Source: Neurospora tetraspora (taxonomy: Eukaryota; Ascomycota; Sordariomycetes; Sordariales; Sordariaceae). Taken from it: a stretch of DNA of 64,000 nucleotides. The notes under the pieces are model-generated. The model ran no database searches and was not told the origin of the DNA. It saw only the letters and a program-made list of their open reading frames with translations. Positions 53,777 to 64,000 of the stretch are shown piece by piece. The DNA lies in assembly GCF_033439725.1 (NCBI RefSeq), contig NW_026944387.1, forward strand, positions 1,302,001 to 1,366,000, read 5' to 3'. The translations under genes and the position numbers were made by a program. Numbering within the stretch: the stretch's first letter is position 1; each line of letters opens with the position of its first letter.

Positions 53777-53871
53777 GGGCGGATAGTTCAGTGGTAGAAT
53801 ATCTGTTTTGCAATGCCGTTTTCGAGTGCTGCTCTTACAGAAGGTCCCGTGTTCAATCCACGGTTCGTCCA
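53777..53871 (+). tRNA. tRNA-Ala (anticodon UGC) with 23-nt intron
   Basis: The cloverleaf is complete when a 23-base intron after position 37 is removed. Acceptor GGGCGGA pairs with TTCGTCC and includes G3-U70, the alanine identity pair. The D arm is GTTCAGTGGTAGAAT, anticodon stem TCTGT/ACAGA, anticodon TGC after T33, and T arm CCGTG, loop TTCAATC, CACGG. The discriminator is A. The intron begins ATGCCG just 3' of the anticodon loop purine, the standard nuclear tRNA intron position. A T7 run at 53894-53900 serves as terminator. Confidence 0.92.
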
Positions 53872-54474
53872 CAAACTGTTGTTTGGTTCTTTCTTTTTTT
53901 CTTGGTTGGTCGGATATCGCCAGGTGGGAAGGGGATCACTCCTGATTTTTTTTTTGTTCCACTTGCTGCTGTCCAGTGGTTGTTAATTATCAAGGATATT
54001 CCTATGTGACCGCATAAGTACAAGAAACATTTTGTCTGTGTTGGTGAGAAAAAGATGTCCCTTTCAATGCCCTACCGGTGGTAGTTTGTGGTCCTTGCCA
54101 GTTGTCCCTCGTTTGTTCCTTCCTTCCTTCCTTTAATCTTTCCATTCTTCATGCCACCCCTCCTCCTCCTCTTTTGCTCTTTCACCATGATTTTCTTCCT
54201 GTTCTCAGTTCCCCGGTAACATGGCACTGCGTCTTAGATTATCCCAAACAATTACAATTACACGTTATGTGTGGGTACGATGTCCAATACAGATATTCAT
54301 TTCATCACGCCCTAATCATACACATAAACGTACATCAAAAGCCGACGACACTCACCCCAAAACCCTAAAACTAATACAATCCATAACTCCAGGCAACCCA
54401 GCTAAACCCAAAACCAAAATCCAAAAAAGAAAGAAAAAGAAAAAACACCATAACCGATTCCCTAGGTACCTTAC
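53872..54474. other. Intergenic region downstream of tRNA-Ala and of the bZIP gene
   Basis: It begins with the Pol III terminator and ends with A-rich sequence (54400-54450) that is the presumed 3' UTR of the minus-strand bZIP gene. A CCTT repeat lies near 54115-54135. No gene is seen. Confidence 0.4.
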
Positions 54475-56768
54475 CTACAACGTCACAGACATCGAAACAC
54501 TCTTCCAAAAAGCAGCATTGATCTCCTCCACCCTAATGCCCGGCGTCCTCCCAAGACAAATGGCACGTTCGGTAAGCTCGTTCACCAGCTGATTGACGTC
54601 TATCGTCACCAACATGCGCTGATTCCACATTTGCTGTGGTGGCCGCTGTCTTGGTGGTGGTACTGGTGGCGATGAATAGCTTGTAGTAGTAGTGGTAGTA
54701 GATGGAACTGGTGGTGGTTGATCGGAGGAGGAACCCGTAGCCGAGCGTGCTGAATCCGAACTCTTGGGGGACATGTATATGTTATTATTGTCCGGCAAGG
54801 AAGATTCGGAAAAGTCGAAGCTGCTATCGTTAGGCGCTGGGGCGGCACCCAAAAACCAAGCAGCCCAATCCTCGCAGGCGGTTGTTGAGGGGGGTGAGAG
54901 GGAGCTGGACATGGAGCAGCCGCTGGGTGTGAGTGGTTTATTTGTCGTCGTCGTAGAGGGTGGTTGTTGTTGGTAACCGGAAAGCGGGAGATCATCAACG
55001 CTAATAATTGAGTTCGAACTGTAACAGTCCATCGAAGAAGGCGGTGATCCCACCACATATGCAGCAGCAGGTGCTGGAGGAGCGCAGTTCTGACTAACAA
55101 TCGAGTCAAGACAAGCCAAGTCCAGTTCCTCCTCCAACGACCCTGACCCTGACCCTGGTCCTCCTCCTCCTCCACCAGCACCAGCACCAACCCCAAATTG
55201 TGCCGGGTAAATCTCCACGGTATACGAATCCGCTCCGGGTGGGATCACCACCCCTCTCTGGTGGAAGTAAAACTCCACCTCGTCGCAATCGTAATACGTC
55301 CCACCAAAACCGGGGAGACACATCTTCATGTCCCTATCCAGAAAGTTATCCCTCGCATTATTGACAGCAGGCGGGAACGGTCCCATGCCGAAGCCCGCCG
55401 TCAACTCGGCATGTGGTTTCAGAATGTCGATTGTCCCTTGGTTACCGACCTGCACAAAGTTCAAGTGCATCCTCATGCCCGCTTCCAAGGTGAGGGTGCT
55501 ATTCAGGAGGGGTCCTCCGGGTCCAGCAATTTGTTGTAAGTTGTGCGTCCCGGCCCCGCCGAGGTGGTAGAACGGGTACTGCCAGTTGTAGAGGCTTTCG
55601 CCGGCGCTCCTGGCAATGGCTTTGAGCGTGCGCTGGAAGATCATGTCGGGTGACTCGAAGAGGAGGCAGAAGCCGAAGGCTTTGCTGAGCTTGTCGATAG
55701 GCGGGTTGGGCATGGTGACGAGCATGTGGGCGCGCTCGACGGCGAAGCGCTGGTAGCGGCGGCCGAAGGTGATTTCGTGCGAGGCGTAGGAGGATGGGGC
55801 GGGGAGGGAGGAAAAGGGGGAGGGGATCGGAGGTTGTGGTTGGGGTTGTGGTTGGGGTTGGGTGAGGAAGTCGAGGTTGAAGTCTATTGTGGCAAAGTCG
55901 AAGGTCTTGGGGAGAGATGGGGCGGTGGTGGTTGGATGGAATTCAGCTGCCTGGTTGCTGGTTGGTATGGAAAGACTCAAGTCTGTATCCGGGTGAGTTG
56001 TCAGGTAGCTTTGCGAGATTGGCTCGTGAGTGATGGTGAGACCTGGGTAAAGCTGTGGGGGTGACTCGGGGGCCGATGGTTCTATCGTATACTCCGGGGA
56101 ATTTCTTTGACTCTCTGGTTGTATAGTTCCCTTTCGCCTGCGATCACTTCCAATGGAGTCAGTTGTACTCGTACTTCCTCGTCGCCGTCCTTCATGGTCG
56201 TCATTTGCGTCAATGACGTCACCGCCGGCTGGTGTGATAGTGATGAACCTTTCCTTGGTAGCGAGGAGTTGTCTGCCTAACTCGGAAGAACTGTCCAGTA
56301 AACCGCTGGCCACAGCGAAGTCATGGAATTTCATAAAAGCATTGCTCATTTCCCTGTTGACCTTTTGTAGATTTTGGACTTGTTTCTCCAATGTTTGTAT
56401 TGCGGTCTCTTTGCGGTTCCGATATGCACGTTGTGCTAGACGTATCTGAGTTCGTCGACGCTACAGGACCATCAGCATCACCGCTTCACACTACAATTGT
56501 GATGTCGACTCACGTCAGCAGCAGTCTCATCACTGACGTCCAACCGTGGACGTCCGCGGGCCCGTTTAGTTTCATCTTTTTCGCGCGTCCCGCCATCGGC
56601 CCCTTGTAGTCTTGGACGTTTCCGCGGACCCCCCTCTTCAGGTCGTTGGCTTGCAACAGTAGAGTTTGACTGACGAGTCGATCGGGATCGAGCCGGTGTC
56701 TGGACGAGGGGGTTGGGATAGGTCTCGACGCCGAGGATTGCTAGGTCACCTTCAGGATATCGCATCAT
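54475..56768 (-). CDS. bZIP transcription factor, fungal AP-1-like
   Basis: Exons 56768-56514 and 56460-54475 give 746 residues. Exon 1 encodes a polar segment with basic patches (GPRKRPRLQ, KRARGRPR) that could be nuclear localisation signals or an AT-hook-like element. Exon 2 opens with the bZIP basic region RRTQIRLAQRAYRNRKE (residue 86 on), the Q-x-x-R-x-x-QRAxRxRK form of fungal AP-1 factors, followed by a leucine zipper (heptads through LEKQVQNL, VNREM). A conserved C-terminal fungal bZIP region lies around ITFGRRYQRFAVERAHMLV ... FGFCLLFESPDM. Long Gln/Pro, Ser/Thr and Gly runs separate these. The 53-nt intron (donor GTGAGT, acceptor TGTAG) sits exactly before the basic region, as in many relatives. 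Targets unknown. Confidence 0.92.
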
Positions 56769-58587
56769 GAAAGTCACAGTCGATGATTGTTGGGTTCAAA
56801 AAGGGATGGAGGAGAGAAGCGGGAGACTGGGGTTGATATCGGACAAACGGTGAAAGATGACAAAGATGCTTTGAAGTCCGACGGTCGAGCTGAAGGGGAA
56901 GAAACGCCAAGACCTGGGGTTGGTGTTGGAGCTGATGTTTGCTGCGGCTGTCGCAGGTTGAGATTAGACGGTTCGGCGGGATGACAAACAACCACAATGT
57001 GTACGTAATCAGACGAATCGAATCTAGTGTTGAAAAAGTGTCTTGGTGTATTTACAAATCGAGTGAGCTGTGTTGAACATCTGAAGACGTCAAGTCGAAG
57101 GTTGACGATGCATGTGAAAGTTGGTGGATCTGATAAGATGCAGGGCGGTTGAGAACCGACGATGTGGGGTTTAACCGCTCAAGTCCGGCTGTTTTCCGAT
57201 TACTGATCATTGGAATGTGAACCGTGCCAAGTACTGGGTACTCAATCTCAGCAGGCCATTAAGCCTCAAGATTGAGTACCGAGTACTTTAACCTTAACCT
57301 TAAACTGACCGTTGGAGTCTTTAACGACGAAGCAACCTTACCAATTATCAAAATTGCGGGGAACTGGACAAACATCATCTTGATGAAATCGATGCTTTCA
57401 AATTTGCACAACGTACCTGAGTTATCGGTTTGGTGAAGACCATACACAGGATCGATTGAAGGGGCGGGATGCGAATTTGTCAGATAGTCAGCAGGAACGC
57501 TGACCAAATCATTAATAAAGCCGGGATCTGGGCGGCGCGAACCTGGTCAAAAACAAACAGCAAGCGCACCGGATGTTGATTTAAGCTTCCGGTCTTGATC
57601 GGGTGAAAGACGGAGACGGAGACGGACCCGTGCTCACGGCGGAGTTTAAAGTTCGTCCCGTCCCCGTCCCCGCCCCGGGCCGATTCCACTTCTGGAGTTC
57701 GTCACGCAGTGGAGTTCGGGAGTGACCGCAGCGCCCAGCTCAGCCCTGTTGGGCCCCACCGTAATTGGAGTCCATCAAAATTCAAGACAGAGATCGGACG
57801 GGGACCTTCTCTTAAACAATCAACATGCCTTTTTAACGACGCTTTTCACTTGTATACGCCGGGCAACAGATTTACCATCTTCTCTGATTTCAGCAATAGC
57901 CTCGAACATTGAAAGTCCCAACATCGCAAATCAGGTACCTTATGTCTGCAGGACATCATGGCTTGTTCATTACATAACAGCGATCGTTCAACAGCGCCAC
58001 GCTCACCACTGCAGAGTGCTAGCTCAGCCGCTCTGAGGTCGGAGTCGAGGTTCCATTGCTGGCCAATGGCATTTGCTGATTCCATGGAGGGCGCCCTGTT
58101 AGAGCACAAGTACCTCAAAGCCGATCTTGAAGAGGAAAAAGACTTCAACACTAACTGACACTGCCGATTTGGCGGGTGCCTGCAGTGGATGCGCTCCTGC
58201 AAAATCCCCAGCAAGTGCAATGCCCAACTGGGGAAGTTGGAGCCGTTCTGCATCCACTTGCGCTTTGCATTTTGGTTCATCCCACCTGCCGGTTGCCATC
58301 TTCCACTCGACGGGACCCTCTCCAAAAGTTTTAGTCTCTCGTTTTGGGTCGTTTGGTTTGGATATCGTGTGGTTTTTTTTTTCGTCTTCTTTTGTCTTGT
58401 TTCACAACCTTCTGTCATCCAATATATCCCTTCGAATATCTCTTTTTCTCATACCCCTAGTCCTCTTCCCAGGACCCCAGCGTCGTGACTCCTAGCCCAG
58501 CCAACAAACTGCTGAGCTCCGCCCTCGAATTTCTCCGTTCGCTTGCCGTCTTCGTTGGCGATCCCTGGTCGCCCTCCAGTCGCCGCC
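56769..58587. other. 1.8-kb divergent promoter between bZIP and kinase genes
   Basis: No gene is supported; frames up to 190 codons here lack family features. Words such as GAGTACC/GGTACTC recur near 57230-57290, and CCCCGTCCCCG occurs near 57660. The region directly before 58588 is T/C-rich. Confidence 0.4.
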
Positions 58588-61114
58588 ATGTCGCGGTCTG
58601 AGTCACGAAACGAATGGCACAAAGTCTTGCCCACCACCCATTCAGGACGAGTCGAACGACTGTCACACCAGGAACTCGAGGCTCACGAGAGGGAGATCAT
58701 CAAGGTCTGGGAGTCATCACCAGGTCACTGGTCCGGAATGTGCGTTACAGTCCTCCCTACTTTCTTCCTCGGATCTTTCACCTTTCCTTATCCCGAAACT
58801 TGGCTGACTCCGAGTTGTTTACAGCGGAAAACACACAGATACCACCCCCGAGCACCTCGAAAAAGCGAAACGGATACACGACCAGTTCAAGAATAACCCC
58901 AATAACCAGTTGGGCCGCGGTAGCTATGGCGTCGTCGATAAAGTCTACATCACTTACAAGAACCGCTCGATACGCTTGGCGCGCAAGTATATTCCCCAGC
59001 GACGGCATATTCGACTAGAAACCCTACGGCAGGAGGCCAAGGTGATGGAAAAGCTCGAGCATGAACACATTGTCAAACTCATTGGTTCCTACTGCTACCG
59101 CAATGTACCTGAGCTGTACCTCTTGCTGTGGCCTGTCGCCGTGTGCAACCTGGATGACCTGTTTAACGACCTGCACCTTCTCCAAACCGGCCAAGACGAT
59201 CGCGATGAAATTCTCTCTCGCCTGGCCACGCTAGATCTGACTGACCTGGGCGCCCTCGAATACCCTTACCTCCCCGGCAAGCATGTTTCCCCTTCGTACG
59301 GAAATCGCTGCTTGTTCAGGTACATGCGCCAGATGATGGGATGCCTCACCCGCGCACTGGCTTATCTACACAAGTCCGACGTGCGCCATCTGGACCTCAA
59401 GCCCGGCAATATCCTTTTAAGCCCTGGAAGAGTCTACCTGGCGGACTTCGGCATAGCAAGAGACGTCCATGACCGGGAAAACACTCTTACTCTCGGGCAA
59501 CAGGGAACCCCGAAGTGGAGAGCTCCCGAGGTCAGCCGCGTCAGTGATGAGTGGTCGATGCGGGCTGCTGATGTCTACTCTCTCGGTATGGTGTTGCTGA
59601 ACATCTCAACGGTTGTGTATGGCGCCAAGATAGCCGAGTTTGATCATGTTGCCGGCAAGCTACCAGAACAGGGGAGAGATGCACTACTCGACCAATTCTT
59701 GGGCAATCTGGAAAGGTATGCGCTGGCAACCCAGGAATACAAGGACTTCAGAGCGCCTACAGTGGGTCCGAAGCACACAGTCAACCTGATCAGGAGAATG
59801 TCGTCCACCACACCATCGGAGCGACCCGCGGCGGACGAAGCCGACCTCGAGCTGGTTGAGCTAGGCGGTATCGAGCAGGTTTATCATGCGTCATGCTGCA
59901 AGAAGAGCAGCCGATTCTTGACTGAGAAGCTTGATTCGCGGCTCAAACATGTCACTGAAGACCGCAAGCGACTACTAGCCGAGCACGAAACGATCACCAA
60001 GAGGCTAGCAGAACTCGAAGCAAAGGATGCCACATACGAGGCTCGGATCAGGAATGAGACAAACCATGTTGCTGAGAGGTTCAAACAGATATGTGAGCAG
60101 CTGGATAAGAGATTGGAAAACGAAGCTGAGGAGAGAAAGAGGCTTGAGGCTCGGTTGATGGAACTCCAAACTGGTAAAAGGCACGGAGTTCCAATCGCCT
60201 CGCGCCGAACCACCACTCCTGCACCCGTATCGACAAAAGCGATTCCTGCCCCGAGCGGTTTGAAGATGCCATCAAGGCCACCGACGCATCCCCTGCCAGC
60301 AACTTCGTCGTCAGCCCCAGTCGTACAAACTCTCGTCAGGATGCCCACCCCAATCGCCGATCTCACTGCTCGTCCAAGCTACTCTCAAGCCGTCTCAACC
60401 GGTACTAGTAGTATTCCGGTACCGCAGACTGCGACTCGTCGAGATTCGATACGAAGAGATTCCATTATTCGTCCAGTTAACCTGCTCAACTCGCCAATCC
60501 CAGCTGTTGGGCCCAAGAGAAGTCCAACGCTTGAGGTTGCCCCCGCCAACTATCCGTTGCGTTCCAGCACCTCAGCTTCCCGCTTACCTCGAGCCGTCAA
60601 CCCTGCCACACCCATTAGGTCCAGCACGCCTAGCACGCCACGGTACAATCGCAACACCTCTTCAGCCGATAGCACCCAAAACAGTATGACGAGTTCAACC
60701 CTTAGCTTTGGCAAATCGCGCTATTCCGACCTCAGCATGCCAACGACCGTCGAAAACACTCCCAATGTCAACAGTCTGTCTTCCGACCGAATAGCCAAGG
60801 AGTCTGACGAGATGGTACCCGAACTTGTCGATAGCGATTCTGCAACTGCTATTCAAATCGAGAGTGTCGGTCTTGGGTTGGGTTATGAAGAGGAGATCAA
60901 ACGAGCGGAAAGCGTTGCTTCTCGGGAAGACAACAACGAAGAACCCGACATACGAGACGATTCTAGTGTTGCCAGTTTCGCTCCTTCCACGAGTACTGCA
61001 CCTTCCGTAGGAAGTGGTTACAGTCGTACAGCCACTGGGAGAAAGATCCCTTCATTGCCTACCGCACCAAGTTGGGCAGATGTGGCAAGGACCATACCTC
61101 AGTTGCGGACATAA
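58588..61114 (+). CDS. Protein kinase with coiled-coil and disordered Ser/Pro-rich tail
   Basis: Exons 58588-58739 and 58825-61114 give 813 residues. The catalytic domain runs from the glycine loop LGRGSYGVV (residues 80-88) to about residue 390. Lys105 (LARKYI) and Glu121 of helix C fit the usual salt bridge. The catalytic loop is HLDLKPGN (Asp241), HRD changed to HLD. DFG is at 258-260, and APE is at 284-286, preceded by GTPKWRAPE. All residues needed for activity appear present. A Lys/Glu-rich coiled coil follows (about 410-500), then a Ser/Thr/Pro-rich tail of about 300 residues with R-R-D-S repeats. Substrates unknown; many fungal kinases of this layout are unclassified. The intron joins AT to C (Ile) with a GTGCGT donor. 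A further in-frame ATG at 58543 is less favoured. Confidence 0.9.
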
Positions 61115-61928
61115 CCGGGGGTCGGAAGAAATCGAGGGTATTGGATAGCCTTTTGATACTGATATGGAATATGGGGGAATGTTTAAGGGGATTTGGGAAG
61201 GATGGAGCGCTGGATTGGTGTTCCGTCTGAGATCCTCTTGTAGCGAAGCGAAGAAATTCTCTTTGCCTGAATGATGGGTTATGTAAGATGATAAAGAGGA
61301 GGGAGATGAAAGTATCACAAGGAAGAAACGCGAAGTAAAGCTCGATTTGAGCAAGCGGAGGGATGATCATAGTTGTGAATGATCGCGAATGACTATCAGC
61401 AGTCATCACTAGGTAGCTAGCGAATCAAATAGATAGATACCTACTGTATCGTGGAAGAAGTGAAGTCAAGGTGAAAGTGAAATGAAGTGAAGTGAAGTGA
61501 AGTTCGCCTGAAGGGAGGCCATCGTGGACCAACAACTTGCACATGAACGGGTACCCGTGTAAGCAGTGCATGTCATCGAAAGAATTAGAACATGAAAGGC
61601 TTCCATTATTCATGTTCGTTGCACGGGTCCGGGTCTAACAGTAACGGATATCTGATCTGAGCTGGTCGTTTCCAAGCAAGTGATCATACTTTGCAAGATC
61701 TTCGCATCGTTGTCTTGTTTCAGTTATTGCCACTAATCGTCCATGCTAACGTACGTCCGAGTACATACCTAATCAACAGGAGAAAGAGAGATCCCAAGTC
61801 CAAGTCCAAGTCCAGTCAGTCTTGTGGCTTAATACCTTGGGTCTGTCTCTGTCTGTCACTAACTACCCCTAGGCCGTCACCATGATATGATCATGATCAT
61901 CATCACCATCATCGAGCAAAGGAAGGCT

Positions 61929-61963
<35 letters not shown>

Positions 61964-62373
61964 TAGGTAGATAATGCAAAAGACCTCCATGTCTGCTTCG
62001 AACACCGTGAGTCGAACTCATGCTGAAGTTTGTGGGAGAGGGACTTAAAAAGACTAACGTAACTTGATTAAACCATCTCGCTCTACTACTTGCACGTAAA
62101 ACCATCTACAACGTCTCTACTCATTACCAACACCTTTTCGTTGTGATGGGCTGGAAAATCCCATTCAACGTCCATTAGCACTCCATCCCTCGAATCCGTA
62201 ACTGTCCCCATCCATCCATCCAACCCCTTTTCCCTCACCCATCTCCTCCCCATCTTCTCTCTCCCTCTATTGCACCTTCCATTTACCCCTTCCCCTTCCC
62301 CCCTACACCACACAACTTACAACCTCACAACCTCACAACCTCACAACCCCCCCCTCAACTTCCACTGCTTCCA
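61115..62373. other. Convergent intergenic region rich in microsatellites
   Basis: Short tandem repeats seen are GAAGT/AAGTG units (61479-61503), CCAAGT units (61795-61815), TAGA units (about 61930-61962) and AACCTCAC units (62319-62349). A tRNA-like T-arm word near 62010 on the minus strand lacks a full cloverleaf. No gene is supported. Confidence 0.5.
61930..61962 (+). repeat. TAGA tetranucleotide microsatellite (about 8 copies)
   Basis: An uninterrupted run of TAGA units follows GGCTGA and ends in TTAGGTAG. It is non-coding. Confidence 0.9.
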
Positions 62374-64000
62374 CTACTTACACCCCAACTCCCCACCAAC
62401 CACCTCCAACGCTTCCCCCACCATCGCCAAAACCCTATCATCCCCACTCGTCCCCGCCACCTTAACCATGCTCACCAGCAACGGGTACAACCTCAACAAA
62501 TGTTTCTTGGTCTCGCTATCCACATTCGGCGTATCCGGAATCGCGTCCGGCTCCGATCTCAAGTCCACTAATCCTCTCAAAATCCGGTAGAGTTCTTTCC
62601 GCTGAGATAAAGGTTGCGGCATTCTCCCGCGAAGAGGCTGGTCGGCGACGTAGGAACGGATGGAGAGGGCGCAGCGGAGGATCAGATAGGGCGCGGCGGT
62701 TAGGGCGAGGTGGACGTGGAGGGGGTGAGTTGATTCGTTTGACCTTTCGGGAGGAGAGGTTGTTGTGGTATTGGTATTATGGTCAGGGGAGGAAGAAGAC
62801 GGTTTGGAGGGAGTGGAGGGAGATTCGTCTTCTTCCTCGTGGATGGCGACCAGAGCGAAAAGTTCGTCGAGACAAACTTCTGCCATGGCGCTGCGCTGGG
62901 TTGGCGGGGGGTCGATGGTGCGGCCGCGTCGTTGCTTGTAGAGGAGGTCGAGGTCTACTACTGTGTCGTTTCCGTTGCCGTTTCCGTTTCCGTTGGCGTT
63001 GGTGTTGTCACGGTCGTGGTCCTCAGAGCCGTAGATGATTAGAGCTTCGGCGGGCGCGAGAGCGTGGATGATGGATGTCCGGAAGAGACCCTCGGCGTAG
63101 GCTTTCCTGGTCTTATCAAGGATCACCTCAGCGCCGAGAGCTGGGATGATGAGCTCTCTCAGCTTGTGGAATGAGGAAATGTCGAACTTCTGGTCGTCCA
63201 TGATGTCCGTGCCGGTGGGCGCGATGGTGCAGTCAGCGCTGATGATCCCGTTGGCGATGGATACGATGATCTGCCATATCTCCTGGACGGTCGATCGAGC
63301 CTTATCTATCGCTCGGATGTGGGGGAGCGTTGCTTCGAGCACTGCTAGGACTGTCTTGGTCGCTTCTCTCCATGGCTGCGATGACTTGGTAACGATCCTG
63401 AACTTGTACTTGAGGATGATGGGCTTGGCTAGAGCTGCGAGCGCCGTGGCGAACGCTCCAGTTTCATATATGTCGGTCTCAGCTGCGTGCTTTATGACGA
63501 GGGATTGCAAGATGGACATGCTCTCCTTTGACATGGCAACGAATGTGCGTTTTTCTGATGCCGCCTTGTCCGGGTTATCCTGAGCAAAAGCTAGCGAGAC
63601 AAACTCGGCTATTTGGGTGATCATAGCAGATGGGACACCCGGTACGTCTGTCTGCACTGTGCAGAAAACCTGGAGAATCCGACCTTGCAAAGGAGTGACA
63701 TATTCGGTGTCGCTGGCGTATGCTCCGGGAGTGGCGTGTTGCATGGCGTCCCTAAGCAGGGTAAGCATCCGTCGGATCCTTTCCACGCCAAAATCGTCTT
63801 TGATGAGTCCGTAGAGTTCCAGCAGTGCTTCAACCCAAACCAAAAGACACTTCTGGTTGTCCGATGACTTGTCGTCCTTTCCATCTTCAGGAACTGGGAT
63901 TCCTCTGGACCAGAGATCCCATGTCAAGTCCAAGCTGACCTTGCCGAGTCTTGGCTGAACGTGTTCAGCACAGCTCCTTAAAATTTCCCGAACAGCGCTG
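62374..64000 (-). CDS. MON2: MON2-like endosome/Golgi trafficking protein, C-terminal part (runs off the window)
   Basis: The frame is open from the window edge (64000) to a TAG at 62374-62376, so the gene is 5'-partial here: about 541 residues of the C-terminus. Upstream of the first Met-like codon the frame continues as SAVREILRSCAEHVQPRLGK, with no stop to the edge, so the true start lies outside. The helical, HEAT-like text with VSLDLTWDLWSRGIP, KCLLVWVEALLELYGLI, and PLQGRILQVF fits the C-terminal domain of the MON2 family, large proteins related to Sec7 ARF-GEFs that work with flippase partners in Golgi/endosome sorting. Fungal members exceed 1600 residues. A Ser/Pro/Asn-rich disordered loop interrupts the helices (about 62720-62830 and 62930-63010). 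No intron is needed in this part. Confidence 0.78.
   Translation of the reverse strand, partial: SAVREILRSCAEHVQPRLGKVSLDLTWDLWSRGIPVPEDGKDDKSSDNQKCLLVWVEALLELYGLIKDDFGVERIRRMLTLLRDAMQHATPGAYASDTEYVTPLQGRILQVFCTVQTDVPGVPSAMITQIAEFVSLAFAQDNPDKAASEKRTFVAMSKESMSILQSLVIKHAAETDIYETGAFATALAALAKPIILKYKFRIVTKSSQPWREATKTVLAVLEATLPHIRAIDKARSTVQEIWQIIVSIANGIISADCTIAPTGTDIMDDQKFDISSFHKLRELIIPALGAEVILDKTRKAYAEGLFRTSIIHALAPAEALIIYGSEDHDRDNTNANGNGNGNGNDTVVDLDLLYKQRRGRTIDPPPTQRSAMAEVCLDELFALVAIHEEEDESPSTPSKPSSSSPDHNTNTTTTSPPERSNESTHPLHVHLALTAAPYLILRCALSIRSYVADQPLRGRMPQPLSQRKELYRILRGLVDLRSEPDAIPDTPNVDSETKKHLLRLYPLLVSMVKVAGTSGDDRVLAMVGEALEVVGGELGCK

Noticed and set aside
61990-62095. Possible minus-strand tRNA (word GAGTTCGACTCACGG near 62010)
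   Set aside because: The T arm does not close canonically and no matching acceptor, D and anticodon arms could be arranged, with or without an intron.
1-64000. Dispersed 5S rRNA gene, CRISPR array, or secondary-metabolite cluster
   Set aside because: I looked for the conserved 5S core words, regularly spaced repeats, and PKS/NRPS/terpene cyclase motifs and saw none; the oxidoreductases present are isolated from each other.

Overview
The window reads as euchromatic genomic DNA of a filamentous ascomycete, most likely Neurospora or a close relative in the Sordariaceae. Four things support this. Genes carry short introns (about 50-190 nt) with GTAAGT/GTATGT-type donors. Wobble positions in genes are C-rich. 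Gene families are typical of Pezizomycotina (RTA1-like protein, fungal bZIP, DUF3716, DUF4188). An A+T-saturated, stop-riddled mobile element looks like the product of repeat-induced point mutation (RIP). No search was run; species assignment is inference.

Layout. 0.8-2.7 kb: GMC oxidoreductase (+). 3.1-4.5 kb: auxin-efflux-carrier-like membrane protein (-). 7.0-8.3 kb: secreted alpha-carbonic anhydrase (+). 8.56 kb: tRNA-Lys(CUU) (-). 9.3-9.7 kb: small mitochondrial membrane protein (+). 10.35 kb: tRNA-Thr(AGU) (+). 12.3 kb: fruiting-body-type lectin (+). 13.2-16.7 kb: importin beta-4/Kap123 (-). 17.9-19.1 kb: RTA1-like protein (-). 21.1-24.1 kb: C2H2-type protein (-). 26.8-27.8 kb: DUF4188-type monooxygenase-like protein (-). 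29.1-31.4 kb: an RGG protein and a closely spaced unknown gene (+). 31.9-32.8 kb: LUC7-like U1 snRNP protein (-). 33.4-35.4 kb: GPI16/PIG-T (+). 36.1-38.3 kb: seven-exon FAD monooxygenase (+). 38.6-41.4 kb: cysteinyl-tRNA synthetase with two plausible start codons (-). 42.0-46.1 kb: A+T-rich element with 85-bp inverted termini and a 9-bp target duplication. 46.4-46.9 kb: deoxyribosyltransferase-like protein (-). 47.6-51.2 kb: modular DUF3716/cupin protein (+). 52.5-53.2 kb: small membrane or secreted protein (+). 53.8 kb: intron-containing tRNA-Ala(UGC) (+). 54.5-56.8 kb: bZIP factor (-). 58.6-61.1 kb: protein kinase (+). 62.4 kb to the window edge: 3' part of a MON2-like gene (-).

The genes do not form a pathway cluster. 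Most are housekeeping functions (nuclear import, splicing, GPI anchoring, translation, Golgi/endosome traffic), mixed with accessory genes. All splice sites given were assigned by hand from consensus sites, reading frame and family conservation. Intervals without a supported gene are listed with what they contain.

The most notable items are the RIP-like element with intact ends, the three-module DUF3716 protein whose first module is broken by an in-frame TAG or an unusual intron, and the two-start arrangement of the cysteinyl-tRNA synthetase gene.
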